Assembly: GCF_003173735.1 (NCBI RefSeq)
Contig: NZ_CP029551.1
Span: forward strand, 248,001-312,000
Source: Methylobacterium radiodurans
GTDB taxonomy: Bacteria > Pseudomonadota > Alphaproteobacteria > Rhizobiales > Beijerinckiaceae
Reading direction: 5' to 3'
Length of the DNA: 64,000 nt
The notes beneath the pieces were generated by a model that ran no database searches, was not told the DNA's origin, and saw nothing but the letters and a program-made list of their open reading frames with translations. Shown here in pieces: positions 28,015 to 37,169 of the stretch; position 1 is the first letter of the stretch, and each line of letters starts with the position of its first letter. The position numbers were made by a program, and so were the translations under genes.

Positions 28015-28341
28015 CTACCAGTGACCGTAGTGGCGCCGGTGACCCCAGCCGTGGTGGCGATGGCCCCAGCCGTGATGTCTGTGCCCCCAGCCATGGTGAC
28101 GGTGCCCCCAGCCGTGACGATGGCGGTGGCCCCAGTGCCGATGGTGATGGTGGTGGCGGTGGCCCCAGCCGTACTGCACCTGGGTGAGGCCGTCCGCGGC
28201 CTCGATCGGTGCGGCGGCGAGCGGCGCGGCCTGGGCGGCTGGCGCCGCCGCGAGAAGTCCGCCTGCGAGCGCGAGAGCCGCCAGCGCGCGGCGGCCGAAT
28301 GAACGGTTGGAGGAACGGGATTCGGGCTGCGTGATGTGCAC
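28015..28341 (-). CDS. secreted His/Gly-rich repeat protein
   Basis: This 108-residue protein starts with GTG behind AGGAGAG. It has a cleavable signal peptide (hydrophobic about 19-38, cleavage after PAAQA near 38). The C-terminal half (residues 58-108) is built of GWGHRHH-type heptads, at least five near-perfect copies, plus a His run HRHHHHHRHW. Nearly half of this part is histidine. Such low-complexity His/Gly/Trp proteins are suspected metal-binding or buffer proteins in the periplasm. No function is shown. It converges with deoA, 27 nt apart. Confidence 0.75.
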   Translation of the reverse strand: MHITQPESRSSNRSFGRRALAALALAGGLLAAAPAAQAAPLAAAPIEAADGLTQVQYGWGHRHHHHHRHWGHRHRHGWGHRHHGWGHRHHGWGHRHHGWGHRRHYGHW

Positions 28342-28457
28342 GGGCTCTCTCCTGATCGTGTCCGGGGCCGGCGGCGCGATGCCGCCGGTCTGAGCAGGAG
28401 ATTGGCCCCGCCTACCTGAACATCGGCTGATGCGCTCGTACAGGATCCGCGGCAGCT

Positions 28458-29747
28458 TCATCCGCCGAGCGGCGCCCCGAGCAGGCTGAAAGCGATTGGC
28501 CCACCCGCGAGAACGGTCAGGATTGCGCGCCGCGCCCAGCCCTCGGGCAGGCCGGCGAGGAGGCAGGCGCAGGCCACAACCGTGATTCCGGCGAGTGGCA
28601 GGTAGTACCGGGGATAGGCGTCGAGCCGCCAGCCGGTGTCGAGGTGGTTCAGGTAGCCGAACCGCACATGGGCGGCGAGCACGAGGCCGATCGCCGCCCA
28701 ACCCGCGACCGCCAGCGGATCGAGCGGATGCGGGCGCCCGGCGCCGAGGCGGGCAAGCGCCGCCCCGCCGCCCGCGAGGCTGAGGCCCATCAGCGCGAGC
28801 GGCAGGACGAGGGCCACGGTCCCGACCGGGCCCGGCTCCGTCAGGACCGGCATGAACTGGACGGCGAACAGGGCGGCGAAGTTCAAGAGGTAGGCGGGAA
28901 AGCCGAGGCGCGCACCGTCCCATCCGGCGGCCTGCGCGCCCTCCTGCATCATCGCGAGATGGCCCGGCACCTCTGGCACGGGGCTGCCGTACTGCACGAG
29001 GAGCACCGCGTAGGGCGCGGCCGAGAGCGCGAGGGCGACGGCGGCGGGAACGAGCGCGGCGGCGGGCAGCCGGCCGCGGGCGACCAGCCGGAGGAGGACC
29101 GGCCCGGCGCATCCGCCCACGAGCAGGAGCGCGGTGAACTTCGCGAGCCCCGCCGCAACGAGGCCCGCCAGCACCGCGGCGAGCCAGGCCCGGCTTGCGC
29201 CGCAGAGCAGGCGCTGCAGGCCGAGCAGGGCCAGCGCGCCACCCAGGATCGCGAGGTTGTCGTTGTTGACCGCGCCGTTCAGGGCGAGCGTGGTCGGGAT
29301 GGTGACCAGCGGGATCGCGTAGGCCCAGAACTCGAACCGGCTCCGGGCGAGGCCGGCGGCGAGCAGCAGCAAGGCCGCCATCGCGGCGGTCGCGAGCCCC
29401 ACATTGATCAGCCGGAGCGCGAGCAGCGCCCCCGGGTCCGAACCGATCGCGGGTCCGATCCGGGCCAGCGCCGCGTAGTAGGGCGGCGGGTGATTGAGGT
29501 AGTTCGGCAGCGCGGTGGGCACGAGGCTCGCGGGATCGAGCATGCGCAAGGCCCGGAGATCCGGCCAGAGCGCGCCTTCCCGCTGGATCTGCGCCACGTA
29601 GGACACGTGGGCGACCTCGTCGAAGCCCTTGGCGATGTCCTTGCGCAGGGCGTTCGCCACCCCGCCGAGGGCGAGCAGGACGACGAGGAGCAGCAGGAGG
29701 CCGCGGCCCGCGACGGGCTCCGAGACGGCTCGGTCGTGGGGCGCCAT
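28458..29747 (-). CDS. polytopic membrane protein, GT-C/PMT-like architecture
   Basis: This 429-residue protein has about 10 hydrophobic helices. The first periplasmic loop carries FDEVAHVSYVAQIQREGALWPD and an NHPPPYYAALARIG motif, which resembles the Asp/Glu-bearing first loop of membrane glycosyltransferases with a GT-C fold (ArnT/PMT-like or DUF2142-like families). A later loop has RFGYLNHLDTGWRLDAYPRYYLP. I infer a lipid-linked sugar transferase, with substrate unknown. It is followed by the His-rich gene 117 nt downstream and lies after the che cluster on the same strand. Confidence 0.55.
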   Translation of the reverse strand: MAPHDRAVSEPVAGRGLLLLLVVLLALGGVANALRKDIAKGFDEVAHVSYVAQIQREGALWPDLRALRMLDPASLVPTALPNYLNHPPPYYAALARIGPAIGSDPGALLALRLINVGLATAAMAALLLLAAGLARSRFEFWAYAIPLVTIPTTLALNGAVNNDNLAILGGALALLGLQRLLCGASRAWLAAVLAGLVAAGLAKFTALLLVGGCAGPVLLRLVARGRLPAAALVPAAVALALSAAPYAVLLVQYGSPVPEVPGHLAMMQEGAQAAGWDGARLGFPAYLLNFAALFAVQFMPVLTEPGPVGTVALVLPLALMGLSLAGGGAALARLGAGRPHPLDPLAVAGWAAIGLVLAAHVRFGYLNHLDTGWRLDAYPRYYLPLAGITVVACACLLAGLPEGWARRAILTVLAGGPIAFSLLGAPLGG

Positions 29748-29809
29748 GCGGTCGTCCGAACTCCCCCCTCCCCTGCCGCGGTCCGGCCCGGACCGCGGCG
29801 GCGTTGCGG

Positions 29810-30757
29810 CTATCGCCCGGCCGAGGCGCGCAGCGGCGCGAGGGCCGAGGCGGGAGCGAGGGCGGAGGCCGCCGCGGGCCGGCTCGGAGGCGCCGCGGAC
29901 AATGGACCGGCCGGTGCCACAGGGATCGGGGCCGTCCGCGAGCCGGGCGCGGCGTGGCCGTAGACGCCGCGGTTGTCCGGGTTTGGCTGGAGCCGGTCGG
30001 TCAGGCCGATCACCGTCTCGGCGGCGCCCAGCACCAGGGCACCCTCGGGCGCGAGGCAGGCCGCGATCCGGTTGAGGATATCGGCCTTGGTCGGCGCGTC
30101 GAAGTAGATCAGCACGTTGCGGCAGTAGACCACGTCGAACTGACCCAATCCGTCGAAGGCGTTCAGCAGGTTGAGCTGCCGGTAATCGACCATCGCCCGC
30201 AGGCTCTGGGAGATCTGCCAGTTCTCGCCGACCTGGGCGAAGTGCTTGATCAGCCACTGCACGGGCAGCCCGCGCTGCACCTCGAAATGGCTGTAGATCC
30301 CGGCCTTCGCCCGCTCGATCACTTCGGTCGAGAGGTCGGTGGCCACGATCTCGACCTGCCAGCCGGCGAGCCGGGGCGCGGCCTCCTGCAGCAGCATCGC
30401 CAGCGAGTAGGGCTCCTGCCCGGTCGAGGCGGCCGCGCACCAGATCCGCAGCCGGCGCCGGCCCGCGTTCCGGGCAATCGCCTGGGGCAGCAGCACGTCG
30501 CGGAACAGGTCGAAGGGCGTCCGGTCGCGGAAGAAGAAGGTCTCGTTCGTGGTCATCGCCTCGACCACGGCGCGCTCGGCGGCACCGTCGCGGCCGAGCT
30601 TCAGCAAGGCCACGAGGTCGTGCAGGTCGGCGAGGTTGAGCCGTCGGCAGACGGGGCTGAGCCGGCTCTCGACGAGGTAGCGCTTCTCCGCCGTCATCGC
30701 GAGGCCGGAGCGCTGCTTGAGGAAGCTGCGCAGGAACTCGAAATCGCTCTCGGTCAT
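29810..30757 (-). CDS. cheR: chemotaxis protein methyltransferase CheR
   Basis: CheR methylates receptor glutamates with S-adenosylmethionine. The 315-residue product has an N-terminal helical domain (DFEFLRSFLKQRSGLAM), the SAM-binding region (RRLRIWCAAASTGQEPYSLAMLL) and FDVVYCRNVLIYFD near the active site. A low-complexity Ala/Pro tail of about 45 residues follows the domain. Its ATG overlaps the cheB stop by four bases, so methylation and demethylation are translationally coupled. It ends the che operon on this strand. Confidence 0.93.
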   Translation of the reverse strand: MTESDFEFLRSFLKQRSGLAMTAEKRYLVESRLSPVCRRLNLADLHDLVALLKLGRDGAAERAVVEAMTTNETFFFRDRTPFDLFRDVLLPQAIARNAGRRRLRIWCAAASTGQEPYSLAMLLQEAAPRLAGWQVEIVATDLSTEVIERAKAGIYSHFEVQRGLPVQWLIKHFAQVGENWQISQSLRAMVDYRQLNLLNAFDGLGQFDVVYCRNVLIYFDAPTKADILNRIAACLAPEGALVLGAAETVIGLTDRLQPNPDNRGVYGHAAPGSRTAPIPVAPAGPLSAAPPSRPAAASALAPASALAPLRASAGR

Positions 30758-31986
30758 GCCGGCTGCCCCGTGATCAGGTTGCGGAGCGCCGGGCCGATCT
30801 CGGCCAGCGGGAGGACGGCCTGGGCGAGCCCGGCCTTGGCGACGCTGCCGGGCATGCCCCAGACGGTGCTGGTCGCCTCGTCCTGGGCCAGCACCGGGCC
30901 GCCCGCATCGACCAGCGCGCGCGCGCCGTGGGTGCCGTCCGAGCCCATGCCGGTGAGGATCACCGAGACGGTGGCGGCCCCGAAGATCTGAGCGGCGTCC
31001 TTGAACAGCACGTCGACCGCCGGGCGGCAGAAGTTCACCGGGGGACCGTCGTCGAGGCGGATCACCGGGTCGCGGCCGCCGGCGGCCACGAGGCCCATGT
31101 GGCGCCCGCCCGGCGCCACGTAGATGCGGCCAGGCTGGAGCGGCTCGTCGGCCTTGCCCTCGGCGGCCGGGAGGCCGACGCGGGCGGCGATGTGCTCGGC
31201 GAAGACCGCGGTGAAGATCGGCGGCATGTGCTGCACGATCAGGGTCGGCAGGCGCCGCAGCGTCGCGGCCCCGATCTTCTCCAGCACCTCGTTGACCGCG
31301 CGCGGACCGCCCGTCGAGGAGCCGATCAACAGGACGCGCGGGGTGGTCGGCCGCGCCTTCGGCCGCAGGGTGAAGGGGGCGGAGAGGCGCGAGACGGGGG
31401 CGGACGCCGGCGAGGCCGGGGCCGGAGCCGGCGCGGCGGGCTCGTGGACGGAGGGCGCCGGGGCCGCGACCGGGGCGGGCCGGCGGCCGCGGGCGCGCAC
31501 AGCGCCGAACAGGCGCACCCGCTCGACGAGCTCGGCCCGGAAGGCGTCCGAGGTGGTGACGCCGCGATTGCTCTCGGGCTTGGCGAGATAGTCCACCGCG
31601 CCCAAAGCCAGGCACTTCAGCGAGATGTCGGCGTTGCGGGTCGTCAGGGTCGACATCATGACGACCTGCAGGGTTGGGCTCGCGGCGAGCATCCGGGGCA
31701 GCGCCTCGGTACCGTCGAGTTCCGGCATGTCGATGTCGAGCAGCACCACGTCGGGGTCGTGCCGGGCCATCATCTCCAGCGCGATGCGGCCGTTCGAGGC
31801 GGTGCCCACGACGTTGAAGCCGGCCTCGCCGATCCAGCGGGCGACGAGCCCGCGCACCACGGCGGAATCGTCGGCGATCAGCACGCGGATCTGGCCCGGC
31901 GCGGGCTGCGGCCCTGTTGGGGCAGGTGCGCCGGCCGGCCCCTTGAGCGGCACGCGGGGCGCGAGGTTGAGTGGGGCAGCCAGCAT
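30754..31986 (-). CDS. cheB: chemotaxis response regulator methylesterase CheB
   Basis: CheB removes methyl groups from receptors when phosphorylated by CheA. The 410-residue product has an N-terminal receiver domain with phosphoacceptor Asp84 (VVLLDIDMPEL) and an acidic pair in IADDSAVV. A Pro/Ala linker follows, then the methylesterase domain with Ser (GSSTGGPRAV), His (VQHMPPIF) and Asp (GMGSDGTHG). An extra N-terminal stretch of 30 residues precedes the receiver domain. It sits between cheY and cheR. Confidence 0.94.
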   Translation of the reverse strand: MLAAPLNLAPRVPLKGPAGAPAPTGPQPAPGQIRVLIADDSAVVRGLVARWIGEAGFNVVGTASNGRIALEMMARHDPDVVLLDIDMPELDGTEALPRMLAASPTLQVVMMSTLTTRNADISLKCLALGAVDYLAKPESNRGVTTSDAFRAELVERVRLFGAVRARGRRPAPVAAPAPSVHEPAAPAPAPASPASAPVSRLSAPFTLRPKARPTTPRVLLIGSSTGGPRAVNEVLEKIGAATLRRLPTLIVQHMPPIFTAVFAEHIAARVGLPAAEGKADEPLQPGRIYVAPGGRHMGLVAAGGRDPVIRLDDGPPVNFCRPAVDVLFKDAAQIFGAATVSVILTGMGSDGTHGARALVDAGGPVLAQDEATSTVWGMPGSVAKAGLAQAVLPLAEIGPALRNLITGQPA

Positions 31987-32135
31987 CGATTCACGCCTCG
32001 GTCACGGGGTCGCGGAGTGGGGGCCGGTCGCCCCCTCCCGACGGGGCGCGCGTCCGGGCGCCGTTCGTTCTCTCGTGCCGCCCGCGCGGGCGGCCCGGTC
32101 TCGGATCATCGCGTCGCGGATCGGCGCAGCCGACC

Positions 32136-32576
32136 TCAGGCGGCCGCGGCCTGGAGCACGCCGACCTGCTCCAGCTTGGCCGTCAGGATGTCGCGGTCGA
32201 AGGGCTTCATGATGTACTCGTCGGCCCCCGCGCGGAGCGCGCGGGCGATCGCCCCGACATCGTTCTCGGTGGTGCAGAACAGGATCTTGGGCCGGTCGCC
32301 GTCCGGCATGCGCCGGATCTCCTGCAGGAAGGCGTAGCCGTCCACGTTCGGCATGTTCCAGTCGAGCAGGATCGCCTCCGGCATCGCCTGCCGGCAGGCT
32401 TCGAGGCCCTCGGCCCCGTCCTCGGCCTCTGCGGCCGTCAAACCTAGGGTCTCCACGATGCGGCGCGCGACTTTCCGGATCACGGCGGAATCGTCGACGA
32501 TGAGGCAGGTCTGCATCGCTGCGCCCGAAGCGGTGCCCGGGGTGGTGCCCGAGGCAGTGCCCATGACGGTTCCCAT
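32136..32576 (-). CDS. cheY: chemotaxis response regulator CheY
   Basis: This 146-residue single-domain receiver has IVDDSAVIRKVARR, phosphoacceptor Asp in ILLDWNMPNVDG, the Thr in LFCTTENDV and Lys in EYIMKPFDR. From the ATG at 32576, behind GGGAGG, the protein has about 20 extra residues of low complexity (MGTVMGTASG-type, Gly/Thr repeats) before the domain. A second possible start, ATG at MQTCLIVDD, would give the usual CheY length. The latter lacks a good ribosome binding site. Confidence 0.9.
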   Translation of the reverse strand: MGTVMGTASGTTPGTASGAAMQTCLIVDDSAVIRKVARRIVETLGLTAAEAEDGAEGLEACRQAMPEAILLDWNMPNVDGYAFLQEIRRMPDGDRPKILFCTTENDVGAIARALRAGADEYIMKPFDRDILTAKLEQVGVLQAAAA

Positions 32577-32592
32577 GAGGGCCTCCCGGAGT

Positions 32593-33096
32593 TCAGGCCG
32601 CACTCGCCTCGGCGCGCTCGGCGCCGAAGCTGAGGAGGCCGTCCACGTCGAGGATGACGAGGAGCTTGCCGTCGAGGCGGTGCACGCCGAGGGCGAGGTT
32701 GCGCCAGCGCGCGTCGAGGTTGATCGGAACTGCCTCGTGCGTGTCGGGCCCGAGCTTGAGCACCTCGCCGACGCCGTCGACCACGAGGCCGAAGGTCTCG
32801 CCGGCCTGCTCTAGGCCGATCGCCATGCCGGCCCCTTGCGTCTCCGCCTTCGGCATGCCGAGCCGGCGGCGCAGGCAGATCGCCGTGACGACGCGCCCGC
32901 GCAGGTTCAGGAGGCCGACGATCTCCGGGGGCGCGAGCGGCACCGGGGTGATGCCGGTGGGAATGAACACGTCGTGCACCCGGTTGATGGCGAGGCCGAA
33001 CATGGTCTCGCCGACGAACACCGTGACGTATTCGTGGGTTGCGCCGTCCTTGGCCGCGGCGGAGGCCGCTGCGTTGCTGTTGGCGGGCTTCATCAT
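32593..33096 (-). CDS. cheW: chemotaxis coupling protein CheW
   Basis: CheW links receptors to the CheA kinase. The 167-residue product has a beta-rich SH3-like double domain: YVTVFVGETMFGLAINRVHDVF, PPEIVGLLNLRGRVVTAICLRRRLG and FGLVVDGVGEVLKL. A short Ala/Asn-rich N-terminus precedes it. It lies between cheA and cheY and is almost certainly co-transcribed with them. Confidence 0.92.
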   Translation of the reverse strand: MMKPANSNAAASAAAKDGATHEYVTVFVGETMFGLAINRVHDVFIPTGITPVPLAPPEIVGLLNLRGRVVTAICLRRRLGMPKAETQGAGMAIGLEQAGETFGLVVDGVGEVLKLGPDTHEAVPINLDARWRNLALGVHRLDGKLLVILDVDGLLSFGAERAEASAA

Positions 33097-33187
33097 GGCG
33101 GAGGTCCGTTCCGAACGGGCGTGACGGGGTTGGGGCCGGTGGACCCGGCCGCGCGGCCGGGTCTCAGGCAGTATCTCGGGCCGGCCT

Positions 33188-35899
33188 TCAGGCGGCCTGG
33201 GCCAGAGCGGGGCCCTCGATCTCGGCGAGCGCCGCGATCAGGCCGCTGCGGTCGAACTTGGCCACGAGGTCGCTGATCGCGAGCCGGCGGGCACGCTCGA
33301 CGGTCTCGGCCCCGACCGCGGCCGAGAGTCCGATCACCGGCAGTCCGGCCATCGGATGGCCGCCCGCGCGGATCGCGGCGACGAGGTCGAAGCCGCTGCG
33401 GCCCGGCATCTCCAGGTCCGTCACCACGACATCGACCCGGGTCTCGCCGCCGAGGATGGCGAGCGCCCGCTCGGTGCCATCGGCCGTGATCACGCCGTAG
33501 CCCGCGGCCTTGAGCACCGGGGTCAGCATGTCGCGGAAGAAGGCCGAGTCGTCGACCAGCAGCAGGGTCTTGGCCTGCTTCGTCGGCCGGCGCGGGCCGC
33601 GCGCCCAGTCGTCGTAGGCGAGCGGCAGGAAGTGGGCGATGTTGATGATGTCGGTGGCCCGGCCCCGGAGCACCGCCGACCCGATGAGGTCGGAGCGCTC
33701 AGCCGCGATCTCGATGTCGAGGCGCTCCTCGACGATGTCGACGATCTGATCGACCACGAGGCCCATCGCCCGCTCGCCGTCCGAGAACACCACGAGCGCC
33801 TGGGTGCCCTCGGTACGGATCTGGATCGCCTCGTCGGCGACGACCAGCGGCATCAGGCGGCCGCGATACTGGATCAGCGGACGCCCGCCGAGCCACTCGA
33901 CCTTCTGGGCGTCGATCTCCTCAAGCCGGGTGACGAGCGAGAGCGGAACCGCCTTGAAGGCACTGTTGCCGCCCTTGAAGACGAGCAGCGTCGTCTTGGC
34001 CTCGCCGGCCTCGACCTCCTCGGCCTCCATCTCGGCCGGGATCGAGCCGGCCTGGGCGCTCTGGCTGACCTGCCGGGCGACACCGTTCGGGTCGACGATG
34101 AGCACGACGGCGCCGTCGCCCAGGATGGTGTTGCCGGCAAACAGCGACAGGTGCCGCAGCTTGGAGGACATCGGCTTCACGACGATCTCCTCCGTGTGGA
34201 AGACCTCGTCCACGAGGATGCCGAAGCGCTGGCGCCCGACCTGGGCCACCACCACGAAGCCCGACTGCACCTCGGCCTCGCCGGCTTCCTGCCCGAGCAG
34301 GCCCGCGAGCGTCACGATCGGCAGAAGGCGCTCGCGCAGGCGCAGGACCGGCGCGCCGTTGATGCGCTCGATCTTCTGGGCGGCGGTCGGGTCCACCCGC
34401 ACCAGCTCCAGCACCGCGACCTGCGGCACCGCGAAGCGGCTCTCGCCGGCCCGCACGATCAGCGCCGCCACGATCGCCAGCGTCAGCGGGATCTTGATGG
34501 TGAAGGTGGTGCCGCGGCCCGCCTGCGTGTTGATGTCGATGACGCCGCCGATGGTCTCGATGTTGGTCTTGACCACGTCCATGCCGACGCCGCGGCCCGA
34601 GACCGAGGTGACGGCCGCCGCCGTCGAGAAGCCGGCGTGGAAGATGAACTTGGCGACCTGGGCGTCGGTCATCTTCTCGACGTCGGCCTGGGAGGCGAGC
34701 CCCCGCTCCACCGCCTTGCGGCGGATGGCGGCCAGATCCAGGCCCTTGCCGTCGTCGGCGATCTCGATCGTGATCGTGCCGCCCTCGTGGTAGGCGGCCA
34801 GCCGGATGGTGCCGCGGGCGGGCTTGCCGGCGGCGACGCGCGCGGCGGTCGATTCCAGGCCGTGGTCGGCGGAGTTGCGCACCATGTGGGTGAGCGGATC
34901 CTTGATCACGTCGAGGACCTGCCGGTCGAGCTCGGTCTCGGCGCCGAGCATCACGAGCTCGATCTGCTTGCCGAGTTCGGCCGAGAGGTCGCGCACCACG
35001 CGCGGCAGCTTCTGCCAAGCGTTGCCGATCGGCTGCATGCGCGTCTTCATCACGCCTTCCTGCAGCTCGGCGGTGACGTGGCTGAGCCGCTGCAGCGGCA
35101 CCTTGTAGCTCGAGTCCTCGTGGCGCCGGGCGATCTCGAGGAGCTGGTTGCGGGTCAGCACCAGCTCCGAGACCATGGTCATCAGGTGCTCGAGCGTGTC
35201 GACGTTCACCCGGATGGTCTGGACCTTGCCCGGGACCTCGCCCTCGGCGGCGGCCGGCGCGGCGGTCTCGGCCTTCTGAGGCGCGGGCTGGGGAGCGGGC
35301 TTGGGCTCGGGAGCGGGCCTGGGCTCGGGAGCGGCGGCCGCGACCGGCGCGGCGGTGACCGGGAGGGGCGCCGCGGGCACTTCGTCGGGACCGGGTGCGG
35401 CCAGGAAGGCGGCCTCCAGCTCGTCCAGGCTGACTTCGCCGGGCTTCAGCTCGCGCTCGACCGGCGGCGGCAGGACGGGCTCGGGCGGAGGCGCGGCGAC
35501 CGGCGCGGCCTGGGCAGCCGGGATCTCGCCCGCGGACATGCGGTCGAGCGCCTCGATCAGGTCGTCGTCGGAGCCGGCGGGCTCGGTGCCGGCGATCTCG
35601 AGGTCGGCCAGGATCGCCTTCAGCCGGTCGAGGGTCGCGAGGATCAGGGTGACGGAGGCGCCGGTGGCCGGCATGCCGTCGCGGAACCGACCCATCAGGG
35701 TCTCGGCAGCGTGCGCCAGCGCCTCGAGCCGGGGCAGGCCCAGGAACCCGCAGGTGCCCTTGATGGTGTGCACCAGCCGGAAGATGTTGCGCAGGATGGT
35801 CTCGTTGTTCGGATCCTGCTCGAACCGGACCAATTCGGTATCGACCGTATCGAGATGCTCACTGCTCTCGGTCAGGAATTCACGCAGCAGATCGTCCAT
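33188..35899 (-). CDS. cheA: hybrid chemotaxis histidine kinase CheA with C-terminal receiver
   Basis: CheA autophosphorylates and passes phosphate to CheY and CheB. The 903-residue product has an Hpt (P1) domain with His44 (RLVHTIKGTCGFLG), a long Ala/Pro-rich linker (about 170-260), a dimerisation helix pair, the ATPase domain (HMVRNSADHGLES; GRGVGMDVVKTN) and a CheW-like domain. A second CheW-like domain (LIQYRGRLMPLV) and then a C-terminal receiver (LLVDDSAFFRDML; VVVTDLEMPG) follow. The last two modules make it longer than a classical CheA and give it the build of a hybrid phosphorelay kinase. The start MDDLLREFLTE is chosen over upstream Met codons. Confidence 0.92.
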   Translation of the reverse strand: MDDLLREFLTESSEHLDTVDTELVRFEQDPNNETILRNIFRLVHTIKGTCGFLGLPRLEALAHAAETLMGRFRDGMPATGASVTLILATLDRLKAILADLEIAGTEPAGSDDDLIEALDRMSAGEIPAAQAAPVAAPPPEPVLPPPVERELKPGEVSLDELEAAFLAAPGPDEVPAAPLPVTAAPVAAAAPEPRPAPEPKPAPQPAPQKAETAAPAAAEGEVPGKVQTIRVNVDTLEHLMTMVSELVLTRNQLLEIARRHEDSSYKVPLQRLSHVTAELQEGVMKTRMQPIGNAWQKLPRVVRDLSAELGKQIELVMLGAETELDRQVLDVIKDPLTHMVRNSADHGLESTAARVAAGKPARGTIRLAAYHEGGTITIEIADDGKGLDLAAIRRKAVERGLASQADVEKMTDAQVAKFIFHAGFSTAAAVTSVSGRGVGMDVVKTNIETIGGVIDINTQAGRGTTFTIKIPLTLAIVAALIVRAGESRFAVPQVAVLELVRVDPTAAQKIERINGAPVLRLRERLLPIVTLAGLLGQEAGEAEVQSGFVVVAQVGRQRFGILVDEVFHTEEIVVKPMSSKLRHLSLFAGNTILGDGAVVLIVDPNGVARQVSQSAQAGSIPAEMEAEEVEAGEAKTTLLVFKGGNSAFKAVPLSLVTRLEEIDAQKVEWLGGRPLIQYRGRLMPLVVADEAIQIRTEGTQALVVFSDGERAMGLVVDQIVDIVEERLDIEIAAERSDLIGSAVLRGRATDIINIAHFLPLAYDDWARGPRRPTKQAKTLLLVDDSAFFRDMLTPVLKAAGYGVITADGTERALAILGGETRVDVVVTDLEMPGRSGFDLVAAIRAGGHPMAGLPVIGLSAAVGAETVERARRLAISDLVAKFDRSGLIAALAEIEGPALAQAA

Positions 35900-36446
35900 C
35901 GGCGATACTCGACTTGTGCCCGGACATGGGCCGGTGCTGAACCAACTCTGAGCGCGCCCGGTTAGAAAATGGTTTCCTTGAGCAGCCTTCGAGAGTGATC
36001 GAGAAAGATTGATCCGGCTCAAGCCGAGATCCGGAACGGGCCCAGACTGCTTTCGCGGCCAGGAATCTGCAAACCTTGGTTAATGATCCGGAAAATCGGC
36101 GCCGAACCCGACCGCCCAACAGGGTCTCGTCTGGGATCTTCGGAATGCAGAAGCCGGAATACAGGTATGCCCGCGCGAGCCGACGCATTCACACATCGTC
36201 CGGACGAGGCGGAGCACCGCACTCCCGCGCCGGTGAGCGCGGGGTGACGGGCTCGGAGCCCGTTGGATAAGCCGCAGCGATTTCGCGGCAGGCGCGCGCC
36301 TTGTCCGGAACATTCTCATCCCTCGCCCCGACCCTCTCGCGCCCGGGAGAGGCGGCGCGGTCCGGGTACGACGCGAGGCCGGCCCCGCGACGAGCGCGCG
36401 GCCGGATGCGGGAACCCGTATGTAGGCGGAGAGAGGGGTCAGCCCC
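35900..36446. other. intergenic region between cheA and chpT
   Basis: This is 547 bp without a supported gene. It contains the cheA promoter region and a TTAACC-like half site (GGTTAATG at 36078 on the plus strand), the sort recognised by CtrA, but without the second half at the right spacing. The stretch 36240-36440 is GC-rich and featureless. ORFs that cross it have no family features. Confidence 0.4.
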
Positions 36447-37169
36447 TCAAGCGAGAGCCGTGTCGGACGGGCTGTCGGAGGGGCGGTCCTCCTCGGGTGT
36501 CGCCTCGGTCGCGGGCGGCGCCGCGGCGGCGGCGGGCTCGGCGCGGATCGTCACCGTGTCGCCGTCGATCGAGAAGGCGACGCCCATGCCGGCGGCGCGC
36601 GCCACGAGGCCCGCGTAGAAGGCGAGGATCCCGTGCGCGTCGACGGTGCCGGTCTCCGAGGTGCCGGCCATCAGCCCTTCGACATGGGGCGGGATGCGGG
36701 CGTGCGAGCCCTTGGCCTTGAGCACGATCGAGGGCGCCTCGCCGTCGCCCGTCACCGCGACGTCGATGTGGCCGCCGCGCGGGATCGCGCCGGTCGCGAT
36801 CATCACGAGGTTGAGCAGGAGCTTGACCTTGTTCTTCGGGAACAGGGCCTGCGGCGCGCTCCAGGTCAGCTGGGTCTTGTCGTCGCCGAACATGCCACGC
36901 GAGACCTTCTCGGCATCGGCGAGATCGATCGAGGCGCCGGCCGAGCCCGCCGCACCGAAGGCGATGCGGGCGAACTGGAGCCGGGCCGAGGCCTGCCGGG
37001 CGCTCTTGCGGATCAGGTCGAGGGCGAACTCGCGCATCGACTCGTCCTGGTCGTCCTCCAGAACCTCGAGGCCGTTCACGATCGCGCCGACCGGGCTGAT
37101 CACGTCGTGGCAGACGCGGGAGCAGAGCAGAGCGGAGAGGTCGAGCGCTTCGAGGTTCACGGTGGTCAT
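36447..37169 (-). CDS. chpT: histidine phosphotransferase ChpT
   Basis: ChpT relays phosphate from the cell-cycle kinase CckA to CtrA and CpdR in alphaproteobacteria. The 240-residue product starts with NLEALDLSALLCSRVCHDVISPVGAIVNGLEVL, in which CHD holds the phosphorylated His of the dimerisation helix. A degenerate ATPase-like domain (LLLNLVMIATGAIPRGG) follows. The C-terminus has an Ala/Pro/Glu/Asp tail. It lies upstream of cheA on the same strand, but with 547 bp between them, so it probably has its own promoter. Confidence 0.85.
   Translation of the reverse strand: MTTVNLEALDLSALLCSRVCHDVISPVGAIVNGLEVLEDDQDESMREFALDLIRKSARQASARLQFARIAFGAAGSAGASIDLADAEKVSRGMFGDDKTQLTWSAPQALFPKNKVKLLLNLVMIATGAIPRGGHIDVAVTGDGEAPSIVLKAKGSHARIPPHVEGLMAGTSETGTVDAHGILAFYAGLVARAAGMGVAFSIDGDTVTIRAEPAAAAAPPATEATPEEDRPSDSPSDTALA

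Noticed and set aside
33356..35965. Long plus-strand open frame of about 870 codons opposite cheA
   Set aside because: It is antisense to a clearly conserved CheA. Its composition (Asp/Arg/His/Leu-rich) is that of reverse-complemented GC-rich coding DNA, and it has no family motif.
36070..36090. CtrA site upstream of cheA (GGTTAATG)
   Set aside because: Only one half-site is present; the second TTAA at seven bases distance is missing.
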